Source: Anaerosolibacter carboniphilus (lineage in GTDB: Bacteria > Bacillota > Clostridia > Peptostreptococcales > Thermotaleaceae). From it: a DNA stretch of 64,000 nucleotides. How positions within the stretch are numbered: position 1 is the stretch's first letter; each line of letters starts with the position of its first letter. The stretch lies in assembly GCF_014205875.1 (NCBI RefSeq), contig NZ_JACHEN010000001.1, forward strand, positions 186,001-250,000, in the 5' to 3' direction. Positions 27,072-34,987 of this stretch are shown here, piece by piece. Made by a program: the position numbers and the translations under genes. The notes under the pieces were generated by a model, which was not told the origin of the DNA, searched no databases, and saw nothing but the letters and a program-made list of their open reading frames with translations.

Positions 27072-28829
27072 ATAAGCAAGACCACAGAAACAGAATATAG
27101 ATATGATGCCAACGGCAACCTTGTGAGCAAGGCAATCCATGAAATAAAGGCTGTTAACCAGAATCAATTAGAGGGAATATTCTTCTCAACAGCAGGAGAC
27201 GGAAAAACCACTGAAATCACGTTATATCAGTATGATGAATATAACCAGATGATGAAGACAGTCACAGGGAATAAGACCATCACTTATGGATATAACATGG
27301 AAGGTCTTAGAGATAAAAAATCTATTGCCTCTGTAAACGCTGAAACAGGAGGAATTGCCGAAGAAAAATCTAACTATATATATGATGGTACGAAGGTCAT
27401 TTTGGAAACCGATGGGTCGGGTAAGGTTTTAGCAGAAAATGTTTATGGGCTCAATCTTATCACGAGAACGGCCAACAATGAGCGGGCATATTATCTTTAT
27501 AACGCCCATGGTGATGTGACAGCCCTTACAGATCAAACAGGCAAGGTCCTTGGAACTTATCAATACGATGCCTTTGGAAATATCAAGGAAAAGACATATT
27601 CAAAACCTAATCCATATACTTATGCTGGATATCGCTATGATGAAGAAATGGATCTCTACTATCTCAATGCAAGATATTACGATCCTAAGATCGCACGTTT
27701 CTTGACAGAGGATACTTACAGAGGAAGATTAAGTGACCCACTGAGTCTGAACCTATACACCTATTGTCATAATGAGCCAATCATGTACATAGACCCAAGT
27801 GGACATAAGGAAACTATTGGAATCACTAAAGATGATAGAGAGAAAAGTAAAAGTACATCAACTAAGAGTACATCCAGTAAAAGTAGTACGAGTCAAAGCA
27901 GTAAGACTAGTACCAGCACAAAAACCACCACAAAAACCACCACTACTACAACTACTAAACCAACAACGACTAGTAAGCCGAATGTAGACCTCACGATAGC
28001 AGATGTACAAAGAGAAAAACAAGAAAGTAGGCAACAATCTAAGCCAGCTAGTACGCAAACTTCTAAACCAGCAACAACAAGTTCACAAAGCAAAGCAACA
28101 AATATTGTTGAACCTTCAAAAAAGGAAAAAGAGGACAGAAGTTCTAGAACAAGTAGTAGCTCTACTAAGACGTCTGGAAGTTCTAATCCAGATGCCCTTG
28201 TTACAAAATATGGATTTACTGCAACTGCATATGATTGGTATGTGACAGAGAATGATGGAGCTATAATGACTGGGTTCACTGATGGTGCCGCATATGCTCC
28301 GAAAAGACCACAAGATTACAATTTCCCATTCGAAAAGAACTATGACCAGTATTATGCAGCATATGATGTAGGAGTAGTATCCAAGCAATACCTAATGGTG
28401 ACAGTTGCGACAGCTGAAGCTGTTGCAGGGCCAAAGTCAACTGCAACATCATCAAATCCGTCAAAGCCAGTAGCAGATTATGGGCAAACATATAAGCAAG
28501 CCTATGGGACAACTGGCAAAGGCAGGGATATCGTTGGAAGTACTTTTAATGATATTAAGCCCACCCAAGACATAGTTAATCCAGAAAAAGTGTTAGAATA
28601 TGCAAATAAACTCAAAACAGGGCAATATATAGAGCCTATTGAAGTTGTAGAAATACCTGGGAAAGGTAGATATATAGTCGAGGGACATCATAGGTATGCT
28701 GCAAGTCAGCAAACAGGGATACCTGTAGAAATTAAAGTTAGACAGGGAAATGGGCCTACAGGACTTCCTGACTGGAGTGAAGTTCGATGGAAAAATTACA
28801 TTAATGAAGACCAATTCTGGGGAGATTAA
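27072..28829 (+). CDS. Displaced Rhs C-terminal cassette 3 (ParB/Srx-fold nuclease-like tip)
   Basis: Opens directly after an in-frame TAA (27069-27071). It carries the longest core homology: ~715 bp nearly identical to bases 14159-14875 of the expressed gene, from TETEYRYDANGN to the core end IDPSGHKE. The first plausible start is GTG at 27123, without a clear ribosome site. A very Ser/Thr/Lys-rich low-complexity linker (about residues 245-360) follows. The last ~75 residues contain LEYANKLKTGQYIEPIEVV and YIVEGHHRYAAS, the ParB/sulfiredoxin-like nuclease fold in which the G-H-R/H-R-x-x-A loop is conserved; DNase activity is the expected role. The immunity candidate starts 20 bases downstream. 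Confidence 0.78.
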   Translation: MSKTTETEYRYDANGNLVSKAIHEIKAVNQNQLEGIFFSTAGDGKTTEITLYQYDEYNQMMKTVTGNKTITYGYNMEGLRDKKSIASVNAETGGIAEEKSNYIYDGTKVILETDGSGKVLAENVYGLNLITRTANNERAYYLYNAHGDVTALTDQTGKVLGTYQYDAFGNIKEKTYSKPNPYTYAGYRYDEEMDLYYLNARYYDPKIARFLTEDTYRGRLSDPLSLNLYTYCHNEPIMYIDPSGHKETIGITKDDREKSKSTSTKSTSSKSSTSQSSKTSTSTKTTTKTTTTTTTKPTTTSKPNVDLTIADVQREKQESRQQSKPASTQTSKPATTSSQSKATNIVEPSKKEKEDRSSRTSSSSTKTSGSSNPDALVTKYGFTATAYDWYVTENDGAIMTGFTDGAAYAPKRPQDYNFPFEKNYDQYYAAYDVGVVSKQYLMVTVATAEAVAGPKSTATSSNPSKPVADYGQTYKQAYGTTGKGRDIVGSTFNDIKPTQDIVNPEKVLEYANKLKTGQYIEPIEVVEIPGKGRYIVEGHHRYAASQQTGIPVEIKVRQGNGPTGLPDWSEVRWKNYINEDQFWGD

Positions 28830-28849
28830 TGAGCATTTGAGGAGGATTT

Positions 28850-29191
28850 ATGAAAATAATTAAAAGTATTACATCTAAAGGTATTAATTATAGTGATGAA
28901 GCTGGTGAAGAAAAATTCATTGATTTCGAAGAATGTAATGAAAATTGGATACAGTACAGGAAAAGAACTGAAAAACTTGATGATGAAAAGTTGGCTAACA
29001 TAAAAAACAATGATAAATGCATAGGGCAAAGGGATATTTGTGCAAATCCAATCTTTATTGAGTTTTTTACAAGACCATTTACAAGATTTGAGTTTAAAGA
29101 GTCAGATGAATATCCAGACCCAAAAGAAGCTTTTAATTGTCTCCAAAATGAAATCATTTTAGCTGGATGGAAGACTCTTGACCTAAGTTAG
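28850..29191 (+). CDS. Candidate immunity protein for cassette 3
   Basis: The protein has 113 residues; GAGGAGG precedes the ATG. It is acidic, with no signal peptide (INYSDEAGEEKFIDFEECNE), which suits a cytosolic inhibitor of a nuclease. The role is inferred from adjacency to the ParB-like tip. No family recognised. Confidence 0.6.
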   Translation: MKIIKSITSKGINYSDEAGEEKFIDFEECNENWIQYRKRTEKLDDEKLANIKNNDKCIGQRDICANPIFIEFFTRPFTRFEFKESDEYPDPKEAFNCLQNEIILAGWKTLDLS

Positions 29192-29619
29192 TTTCCAAAG
29201 ATTATTACTACTCTTTTTATCAAAAATGGCTCTCTACATTGATGACAGAGAATAACAAGAAGACGGGAGAAAATGGTGCTGTCTAGTCTATTGTTTTAAC
29301 AGGGCTAACTTCCTCTTACTCACTTCATAATTAAATCAAAAGTGGCTTCAAAAACATAGACCTAGTAAGACTGCCCATCAAGATGTTTCAATTGTACTGT
29401 TTGTCAGATACATTAAGCACTTAAACTCGTCGCATAATAATAATTCTGTAGTGAGTTAACAATTGAATAGCTAAACATAGGGTCAACGGACAACGTTCGT
29501 TGGCCTTACTCTTAATAAGCACTGGAAAATCAATTAAAAGAGAACTTTTACCCAAGGAATAGTATTGAATTGAATAATATAGGACAATCAATGGCTTGAA
29601 GCACTTATTATCTCATTAA
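29192..29619. other. Non-coding spacer between cassettes 3 and 4
   Basis: About 430 bases without a gene I can support. A hairpin GGTCAACG ... CGTTGGCC lies near 29481-29503. The stretch ends in the cassette-head repeat. It may hold an eroded mobile element, but no frame is convincing. Confidence 0.4.
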
Positions 29620-29628
29620 GGATATTAC
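29606..29628 (+). repeat. Cassette-head repeat, copy 3
   Basis: One mismatch to the 23-bp copies at 22581 and 24888; TAA at 29617-29619 is again in frame before GYYDP. Confidence 0.85.
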
Positions 29629-30903
29629 GATCCAAAGATAGCAAGATTCTTGACAGAGGATACTTATAAAGGTCAGTTAAATGACCCATTAAGTCTAAAT
29701 CTCTATACCTACGCTCACAATGAGCCAATCATGTATATCGACCCGACAGGCCATTCTAGAATAGGTGCAATAATAGGAGGGATAGCAGGTGGCATAGCGG
29801 GCGGAATAGCAGGTGCAATAAGTGGCGGTGCAGAAAAAACGAAAGATAGAGATAGAGACCGAAGTGGTGAAAGTAGTAGTAAAGATTCTTCCAAAGTTAC
29901 TGGTAGTTTTGGAACAGTCATAAGTAGCTTCTTTGGAAATCCAGTGGGTATCGCAGTTTCTAATGCAGTAATGGCGGCCAATATTCATTATAGGAAGAGT
30001 ACAGATGATGTGGATGGAAGTAGTAGTACATCAAGTACAGGAGGTTACTATTCATCGTTAGCAACTGGCAATTATGTAATGAATGGTAAAAGACCGGTTT
30101 TATTAGCCTCTACTGGTGGTTTGTCATTAACGGGAATGTTTGCAGGTGGGACGAGTAAGAGTACTACAATTAAAGGCGATAATGGCTCTTTTGTTATTCA
30201 AACTATAGATAGCAAAGGTACTCTTACAATAAGCTTTTATCAAGATTATGATGATTTACTACCAAGCTCTAAAATCACCATAACTAAAGAGCAATTAAAA
30301 GCAATGCAATCTCCAGAATACTATTTAATATATCAGAATAGTTCAGAGGACCATTCTGACATGTTTGATGAAGGCTTCTTTAAACTTACACAGCAACAGC
30401 AACTTGATGCATTAAACAATTTTCAGGCGTACTTTGAACAAAGTGGGGCATCTAAAGAAGTTATAAAGCAAGCAGTAATTAACCTTACTTTAGCAGCTGC
30501 TGAAGGATTGCTTAGTCGTGTTCCTAAAATACCAATAAAAGACTATACTGAAATTAATAATAGTGGAATACATAATGGATATAGTAATAAGGTTATGCTT
30601 GGGAAATATGATGGTGGAGGCCCAACGAGCTATATTCAAAAAGCAAAGGATTTAGGATATGCATACTTTGATCTAGGCGAGGAATGGGGTAAAATAAAGA
30701 CAAAATTTAGTTTAACTAACGATAGCATGTTTAAATTGTTTAACGAGCCATTTCTTGATGATGGGATTAATGCAGGAAAAACATTTTCATTCTCTCATAA
30801 TCCTATAGGAGATACTGGAGCGTTGGGGATGGAATATAATTATCTTAAAAAAAATGGTTATGTGTATAATCCTAGTACAATGACTATGACTCCTAAAAAG
30901 TAA
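29620..30903 (+). CDS. Displaced Rhs C-terminal cassette 4 (unrecognised tip)
   Basis: Opens after TAA at 29617-29619 with GYYDPKIARFLTEDTYKG and reaches the core end IDPTGHSR; the first possible start is TTG at 29650, without a ribosome site. Its Gly/Ala-rich segment and KDRDRDRSGESS linker match the expressed protein. The next ~190 residues (GGYYSSLATGNYVMNG ... EGLLSRVP) match cassette 2 almost residue for residue. The final ~110 residues (NKVMLGKYDGGGPTSYIQK, AYFDLGEEWGKI, FSFSHNPIGD) are unrelated to cassette 2 and form a compact domain I do not recognise. The exchange point therefore lies inside the tip, not only at the core end. Immunity gene 19 bases downstream. Confidence 0.75.
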   Translation, partial: GYYDPKIARFLTEDTYKGQLNDPLSLNLYTYAHNEPIMYIDPTGHSRIGAIIGGIAGGIAGGIAGAISGGAEKTKDRDRDRSGESSSKDSSKVTGSFGTVISSFFGNPVGIAVSNAVMAANIHYRKSTDDVDGSSSTSSTGGYYSSLATGNYVMNGKRPVLLASTGGLSLTGMFAGGTSKSTTIKGDNGSFVIQTIDSKGTLTISFYQDYDDLLPSSKITITKEQLKAMQSPEYYLIYQNSSEDHSDMFDEGFFKLTQQQQLDALNNFQAYFEQSGASKEVIKQAVINLTLAAAEGLLSRVPKIPIKDYTEINNSGIHNGYSNKVMLGKYDGGGPTSYIQKAKDLGYAYFDLGEEWGKIKTKFSLTNDSMFKLFNEPFLDDGINAGKTFSFSHNPIGDTGALGMEYNYLKKNGYVYNPSTMTMTPKK

Positions 30904-30921
30904 AGGAAGTGAGGTGTAATA

Positions 30922-31257
30922 ATGGACGTTAATAAACTATATGATTTGGTTGAAACTTATTTTGGATACAAGGCAAATATGTTGTATTTAGATACAGATA
31001 AGAAGGAAGTAGCCTGTATGTTATATAATTCTTTCTTACTTAAATGCAATCTAGATGACCGATATGGGAGATTTGGAGCTGGGATTGTATTTGGAATTCA
31101 AGAAGCGACTATAACAGAATTTCTAGGAAAAAGATGTTCTCTTAATAGTGATGAGAAGTCAATAAGAGAAAGTTTAAAAATAGTTGATGATTACTGTAGA
31201 TTACGATTACCAGATAAATTCTTAGATGCATATTATAAAGCATATGTTACAAGTTAA
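30922..31257 (+). CDS. Candidate immunity protein for cassette 4
   Basis: The protein has 111 residues; GGAAGTGAGG precedes the ATG. No signal peptide; mixed alpha/beta (MDVNKLYDLVETYFGYKAN, EVACMLYNSFLLKCN). It directly follows the cassette 4 tip, and a short copy of the intergenic repeat follows it. Immunity is inferred from position. Confidence 0.6.
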   Translation: MDVNKLYDLVETYFGYKANMLYLDTDKKEVACMLYNSFLLKCNLDDRYGRFGAGIVFGIQEATITEFLGKRCSLNSDEKSIRESLKIVDDYCRLRLPDKFLDAYYKAYVTS

Positions 31258-31289
31258 TGTGAAGAGTTTTGACTTGTAATAAAAACCTT

Positions 31290-31397
31290 ATTCAGGAGAT
31301 TTTAATATTCTGCATATCAGAATGATATTGTTATAATGAGAATCTAAAATAAAGCCTTATGTATATGGGATATACTCTCTATATTTAAGGCTTTTTT
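31290..31397 (+). repeat. Intergenic repeat, copy 3 (shortened), with terminator
   Basis: Keeps the right part of the repeat: GATATTCTG-like block, AATGATATTGTTA, GAGAATCTA and the hairpin AGCCTTAT ... TTAAGGCTTTTTT (31353-31397). The left ~50 bp are absent. It closes the cassette 4 block. Confidence 0.72.
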
Positions 31398-31552
31398 ACG
31401 GTCATGGCGATGTAGTGCAATTGGTGGGTGAAAATGGTAATATAGTAAATAGGTACTCCTATGACGAATGGGGTAACATCCTAGAGAAGCAGAAAATCAT
31501 TGAAAACTCTATAAGATACGCTGGTGAGCATTGTGATAAAGCGATTCTTTAG
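31397..31552 (+). pseudogene. Rhs core fragment (YD-repeat remnant)
   Basis: An open frame reading YGHGDVVQLVGENGN, YSYDEWGNILE and IRYAGE, a typical Rhs core piece ending at TAG (31550-31552). It begins within the T run of the preceding terminator and has no start. Its wording differs from the expressed Rhs gene, so it derives from another Rhs lineage. Confidence 0.75.
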
Positions 31553-31590
31553 ATCAAGATTACCAAGGTTTTTAGAAAAATAGGAGTGAT

Positions 31591-31929
31591 ATGGTGCAAA
31601 AGGAGAAATTAATCAATGTTGTTAAAGAAAGATGGAAGTATTACTTAATAGGATATATTGTAGGATATATATTTCCGCTTATATACAGTGGAGTGCCTGA
31701 CATTAGATATTTATTTCCGATAAAAATAATGAGTTTTGTTTTTGCTTTATGGATAGGAACTTCTCTATATTATGCATCCTTGAAGCTCCCAGTTTTTGTT
31801 ACTGCATCAAGGTCAATGAAGTATATAATAGCAGGAGTCATATTAATAATAATAGCCTATTTGTTAAAAGAAGTAATCTACGAAACTAGTGGCTTTGATA
31901 TAACACCATTTATTGGGATACCTGAATAA
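31591..31929 (+). CDS. Small integral membrane protein
   Basis: The protein has 112 residues with about four hydrophobic segments (IGYIVGYIFPLIY; FVFALWIGTSLYYA; a third spanning the VIL-rich stretch near residue 90). ATAGGAG precedes the ATG. It lies between an Rhs fragment and a lipoprotein paralogous to the expressed gene's immunity candidate. It may be a membrane-located immunity protein left from a lost toxin. No family recognised. Confidence 0.5.
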   Translation: MVQKEKLINVVKERWKYYLIGYIVGYIFPLIYSGVPDIRYLFPIKIMSFVFALWIGTSLYYASLKLPVFVTASRSMKYIIAGVILIIIAYLLKEVIYETSGFDITPFIGIPE

Positions 31930-31965
31930 ATAAAGTACACGTATTCAAAGGAAGGTACTGGTGAT

Positions 31966-32346
31966 ATGAATAGAAAAAGTCTAAGTTTAATTGTTAGTAT
32001 GTTTATGATTGTCTTTATCCTAACGTCGTGTACGTCAGATTATGATAAACAAGTAAAAGAATACGAAACGTTATATGACGGAACAATAAGCCAAATAGAC
32101 TCTGAAAACGTGTATAAATCAATAAAAGATAATAATCTTACATCTAACATTGAGGAACTAAATAAGCTATTGGAGAAAATTGAAGAGATAGTGCCAGATA
32201 ATAAAATTAATGATTTTCTAGTATTAAGGACTAAGCATGATAGATTAAAAGGAATAATCGAAAAAGGACTTAAATGGGACTCATTAGGAGACTTAGATAA
32301 ACTATCTATTAAAATTGGTATTGATTCACTTAAACCCAAACAATGA
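31966..32346 (+). CDS. Small lipoprotein, paralogue of the 16004 immunity candidate
   Basis: The protein has 126 residues, the same length as the 16004 gene and about 70% identical by eye, with the same lipobox LTSC and conserved ENVYKSIKDNNLTSN. No toxin tip precedes it, so it looks like a solitary immunity gene or a stored copy. It is followed by the same intergenic repeat (32377), so gene plus repeat are duplicated as one block. Confidence 0.7.
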   Translation: MNRKSLSLIVSMFMIVFILTSCTSDYDKQVKEYETLYDGTISQIDSENVYKSIKDNNLTSNIEELNKLLEKIEEIVPDNKINDFLVLRTKHDRLKGIIEKGLKWDSLGDLDKLSIKIGIDSLKPKQ

Positions 32347-32376
32347 TTTAGGCAGACGAATAAGTTGAGTTTATTT

Positions 32377-32531
32377 AAAAACGCACCACCCTCCATATCA
32401 GAGGTATGTAGGAGAAACAACATCAGGAGTTTTTGATATTCTATATCTCTAGAATGATATTGTTACAATTAGCATCTAATACAGAGCCTTATGTATAGGG
32501 TAATATACTCTCTATATAAGGCTTTTTTCTT
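32377..32531 (+). repeat. Intergenic repeat, copy 4, with terminator
   Basis: Full-length copy: AAACGCACCACCCTCCATA, GAAACAACATCAGGA, TCTCTAGAATGATATTGTTAC, then the hairpin AGCCTTAT ... ATAAGGCTTTTTT (32485-32531), an intrinsic terminator behind the lipoprotein paralogue. Confidence 0.8.
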
Positions 32532-32846
32532 TTGATTGGATATGAGGACTCCCTTCCAGCCCCCGCCTCTATGAAATTCAGGATAGTATTAGCATGTCGT
32601 GATTAGGTGTGGTATAAAATTTCCATATGACACGGAAGTACTATTTCTTTAGGATATTTAAATAGTAAAGGACAATAAGTAACTATAAATTGCTATTTAC
32701 ATTAACTTCTATGAAAATGCTGTCGATAATTGAGGTTATTTGTCGCATGATTGTTGAAGGTGTAGTATCTTGCATGTTGAATAATATATATATAATTTTT
32801 TATAAATAAAATGTTATAGCGATTACCCGTATATAAGGAGGTACAT
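32532..32846. other. AT-rich spacer
   Basis: No gene or repeat found. It ends in an AT-rich TATA tract and AAGGAGG upstream of the next gene, where its promoter probably lies. Confidence 0.4.
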
Positions 32847-33356
32847 ATGAACTTTGAACAACTACTAAACAATTTTGAAAAACTATTACAAAATGAAGAG
32901 AAGGCTATTAATACACCTAGCTTGCAAATTAAGGGGAATGTTTTATCTTTTAAAGATTACTTCATACAGATTAGCAACATTTCCCAAGTTTCAATAGCAC
33001 CCGTAGCAAAACAACCATATCCTATTTTAGCTTTTGTATTAATTGTATTTGGACTTATGCTGTTTACGGTGGATAGCAGTTTTGGTGTAATGTTGGGAAT
33101 GTTACTTGCGGGATATGGAGGATATATTCTGTATAAGGTTCATACTAGAAATGCTAACAGAGGAGATAATCTGACTATTGGGTTGAACTCTGGTAGTGTA
33201 TTTAGGTTTAATTTTAAAAATAGGGAATTTTTAGATGAGGTAATGGAAGTATTGCAAAGTTGTGCTAATAATAGGAATTCGAATGTCATCATTGATTTTC
33301 AAAATTCTGTTGTGACAATGGGAGATCAAAATCGTGTAGTAGTAGAAAAATTATGA
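32847..33356 (+). CDS. Membrane protein with two hydrophobic segments (unknown function)
   Basis: The protein has 169 residues; AAGGAGG precedes the ATG. Residues ~60-97 hold two adjacent membrane segments, flanked by two small beta-rich cytosolic parts, the layout of small PH-like membrane proteins. The C-terminus ends in NSVVTMGDQNRVVVEKL. The next gene starts with a very similar string (NSVVTVGNGN). The pair overlaps in theme and is probably co-transcribed (16-base gap). Function unknown. Confidence 0.55.
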   Translation: MNFEQLLNNFEKLLQNEEKAINTPSLQIKGNVLSFKDYFIQISNISQVSIAPVAKQPYPILAFVLIVFGLMLFTVDSSFGVMLGMLLAGYGGYILYKVHTRNANRGDNLTIGLNSGSVFRFNFKNREFLDEVMEVLQSCANNRNSNVIIDFQNSVVTMGDQNRVVVEKL

Positions 33357-33372
33357 TTGAGGGGAAACCATT

Positions 33373-33681
33373 ATGGGACAAAACACGAATATTATTAATT
33401 CTGTTGTTACTGTTGGGAATGGAAATATAGTTCAGGCACATATTCACAAAGATCCTGTTAACTGGGACTTATTAGAAAATGAGCTTTTTGAAATGATACA
33501 TAAGCTGCCTAAGGATTCAAATGAATTGAATTCCGTTAAAGATGCTTATAAATACACGATAAAGAAAGATAGGAATAATCTGATAAATTTTATTAAAACT
33601 CATGCAATTGATTTTACATCCAACTTATTTAGTAATGCAGCCAGTGTATTTTTAGTAGAGTTTATAAAAAAATGCGTGTAG
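33373..33681 (+). CDS. Small hypothetical protein sharing the NSVVT motif with its neighbour
   Basis: The protein has 102 residues; GAGGGG precedes the ATG. The N-terminal NIINSVVTVGNGNIVQ is a Gly/Asn-rich beta-turn repeat type. The C-terminal ~70 residues are helical, ending in a hydrophobic stretch (NAASVFLVEFI). It resembles the small adaptor parts seen in some conflict-system proteins, but I cannot place it. Confidence 0.5.
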   Translation: MGQNTNIINSVVTVGNGNIVQAHIHKDPVNWDLLENELFEMIHKLPKDSNELNSVKDAYKYTIKKDRNNLINFIKTHAIDFTSNLFSNAASVFLVEFIKKCV

Positions 33682-33747
33682 ATGGAGTCCGAGGACTAGG
33701 AGATCAGCGAATTGATGTGAAGAACAAAATTTAGAATAATGGTTTAC

Positions 33748-33780
33748 AGAAAAAGGGCATAATCGTTGGCCCTTTTTCTA
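33748..33780 (+). terminator. Rho-independent terminator
   Basis: AGAAAAAGGGC / GCCCTTTTTCT stem (11 bp) with a 10-base loop, following the 33373 gene. Confidence 0.75.
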
Positions 33781-33823
33781 TGTCGAATTTCTTTGAAAAA
33801 TATTAAAGTAGACATATGCACTT

Positions 33824-33945
33824 CACGACTCTAAGATAGCGAGGTTTATCATGTAAGATGTTTACAAAGATAAATTGTCAGGGCTACTAAGCTCAAATCG
33901 ATACGCCTACTAAGTTAACGATCCAATCAGTGACTATGTTATTTC
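33824..33945 (+). pseudogene. Decayed Rhs C-terminal cassette head
   Basis: Reads as a damaged version of the core end: SKIARFIM, stop, DVYKDKLSGLLSSNRYAY, stop, VNDPISDY, matching PKIARFITQDTYKG-LNDPLSLNLYTY-NEPI. At least two stops break it and no tip follows. The rest of 33946-34265 has no gene. It marks the right edge of the toxin island. Confidence 0.7.
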
Positions 33946-34265
33946 GCAAAGTTGAGTTATTGCAAGAAAATAATAAGAATTAGTCATATTTAATGAAGGA
34001 ATGTTTACATTAGCAATGTGGCTTTTCTGATTAATAAGGTGTTTTCTATGGATATTCAATGTGAGAGTCAGCCTAGGAGGAGTTAGAACAAGCATATACT
34101 AGCGTATTAGAAATATAAATATAAATAAACATTCTAACTTTTAGCAGTATATATTCGAAAGAATGATGATGGAAAAGAGGCTGATTACATTTAATGATTT
34201 TTGATAAAATAAATAATAAAATATCAGTAAAAAGTAGTGTTTTCACATAAGAAAGGATGACAAAC

Positions 34266-34880
34266 ATGGGCAAGCTTCCGAAAAGCTTTTACGAAGGAGA
34301 TACATTAGAAGTAGCAAAGGGGTTATTGGGGAAGGTGTTGGTCCATCGGAATGAGGGTGTGGAATTAAAAGGAAAAATTGTGGAGGTAGAAGCATATATT
34401 GGAGCCATAGATAAGGCTGCCCATTCCTATAATAATCGGAGAACAGAACGGACGGAGGTTATGTTTTGGTCTGGAGGATATGTGTATGTTTACTTGATTT
34501 ATGGAATGTACTACTGCATGAATGTGGTGACGGGCAGGGAAGGGGAAGGTGCAGCGGTGCTTCTAAGGGGGTTGGAACCTGTACAGGGAATCGAGCAAAT
34601 GAGTATCAATCGTTATGGAAAGCCCCTTGAAACATTAAAACGAAGTCAAATCATTAATCTGACCAATGGACCAGGAAAGCTATGCAGGGCCATGGGAATC
34701 ACAAAGAACAATTATGGTGAGCCTTTGACGGGAGATAGAATTTTTATCGAGAATATAAATTTGAAAGAGGAATTTGATATAGGTGTGTCTAAAAGAATCA
34801 ATATTGACTATGCAGAGGAGGCCAGGGACTTTGAATGGCGATTTTTCATCAAAGGGAATCCTTATGTTTCCAAAGGATAG
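34266..34880 (+). CDS. mpg: 3-methyladenine DNA glycosylase (AAG/MPG family)
   Basis: The protein has 204 residues from the ATG at 34266, chosen because GAAAGGA lies eight bases upstream; an ATG at 34257 overlaps that site. It excises alkylated purines in base-excision repair. Family signatures: LAKGLLGK-like VAKGLLGKVLVH, IVEVEAYIGAIDKAAHSYNNRRTERTE cut here as VEVEAYIGAIDKAAHS, MFWSGGYVYVYLIYGMYYCMN (residues ~70-90), and LTNGPGKLCRAMGI. Length matches the family. Monocistronic, just outside the toxin island. Confidence 0.93.
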   Translation: MGKLPKSFYEGDTLEVAKGLLGKVLVHRNEGVELKGKIVEVEAYIGAIDKAAHSYNNRRTERTEVMFWSGGYVYVYLIYGMYYCMNVVTGREGEGAAVLLRGLEPVQGIEQMSINRYGKPLETLKRSQIINLTNGPGKLCRAMGITKNNYGEPLTGDRIFIENINLKEEFDIGVSKRINIDYAEEARDFEWRFFIKGNPYVSKG

Positions 34881-34987
34881 AAGATAAAGGATAGGAAGAA
34901 TTTATATTTTGAGATAATTTAAAAAAATAATTGCAATATCGATTCTTGTCGTTTAAAGTTAAACTATATATCTTTAGGAGGATCAAA

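Noticed and set aside
27799-28388. Several overlapping frames in the Ser/Thr-rich linker of cassette 3
   Set aside because: They are artefacts of the repetitive composition; none has a ribosome site or protein-like sequence.
34257-34265. Upstream ATG of the DNA glycosylase
   Set aside because: It overlaps the GAAAGGA ribosome site; the ATG at 34266 has proper spacing.
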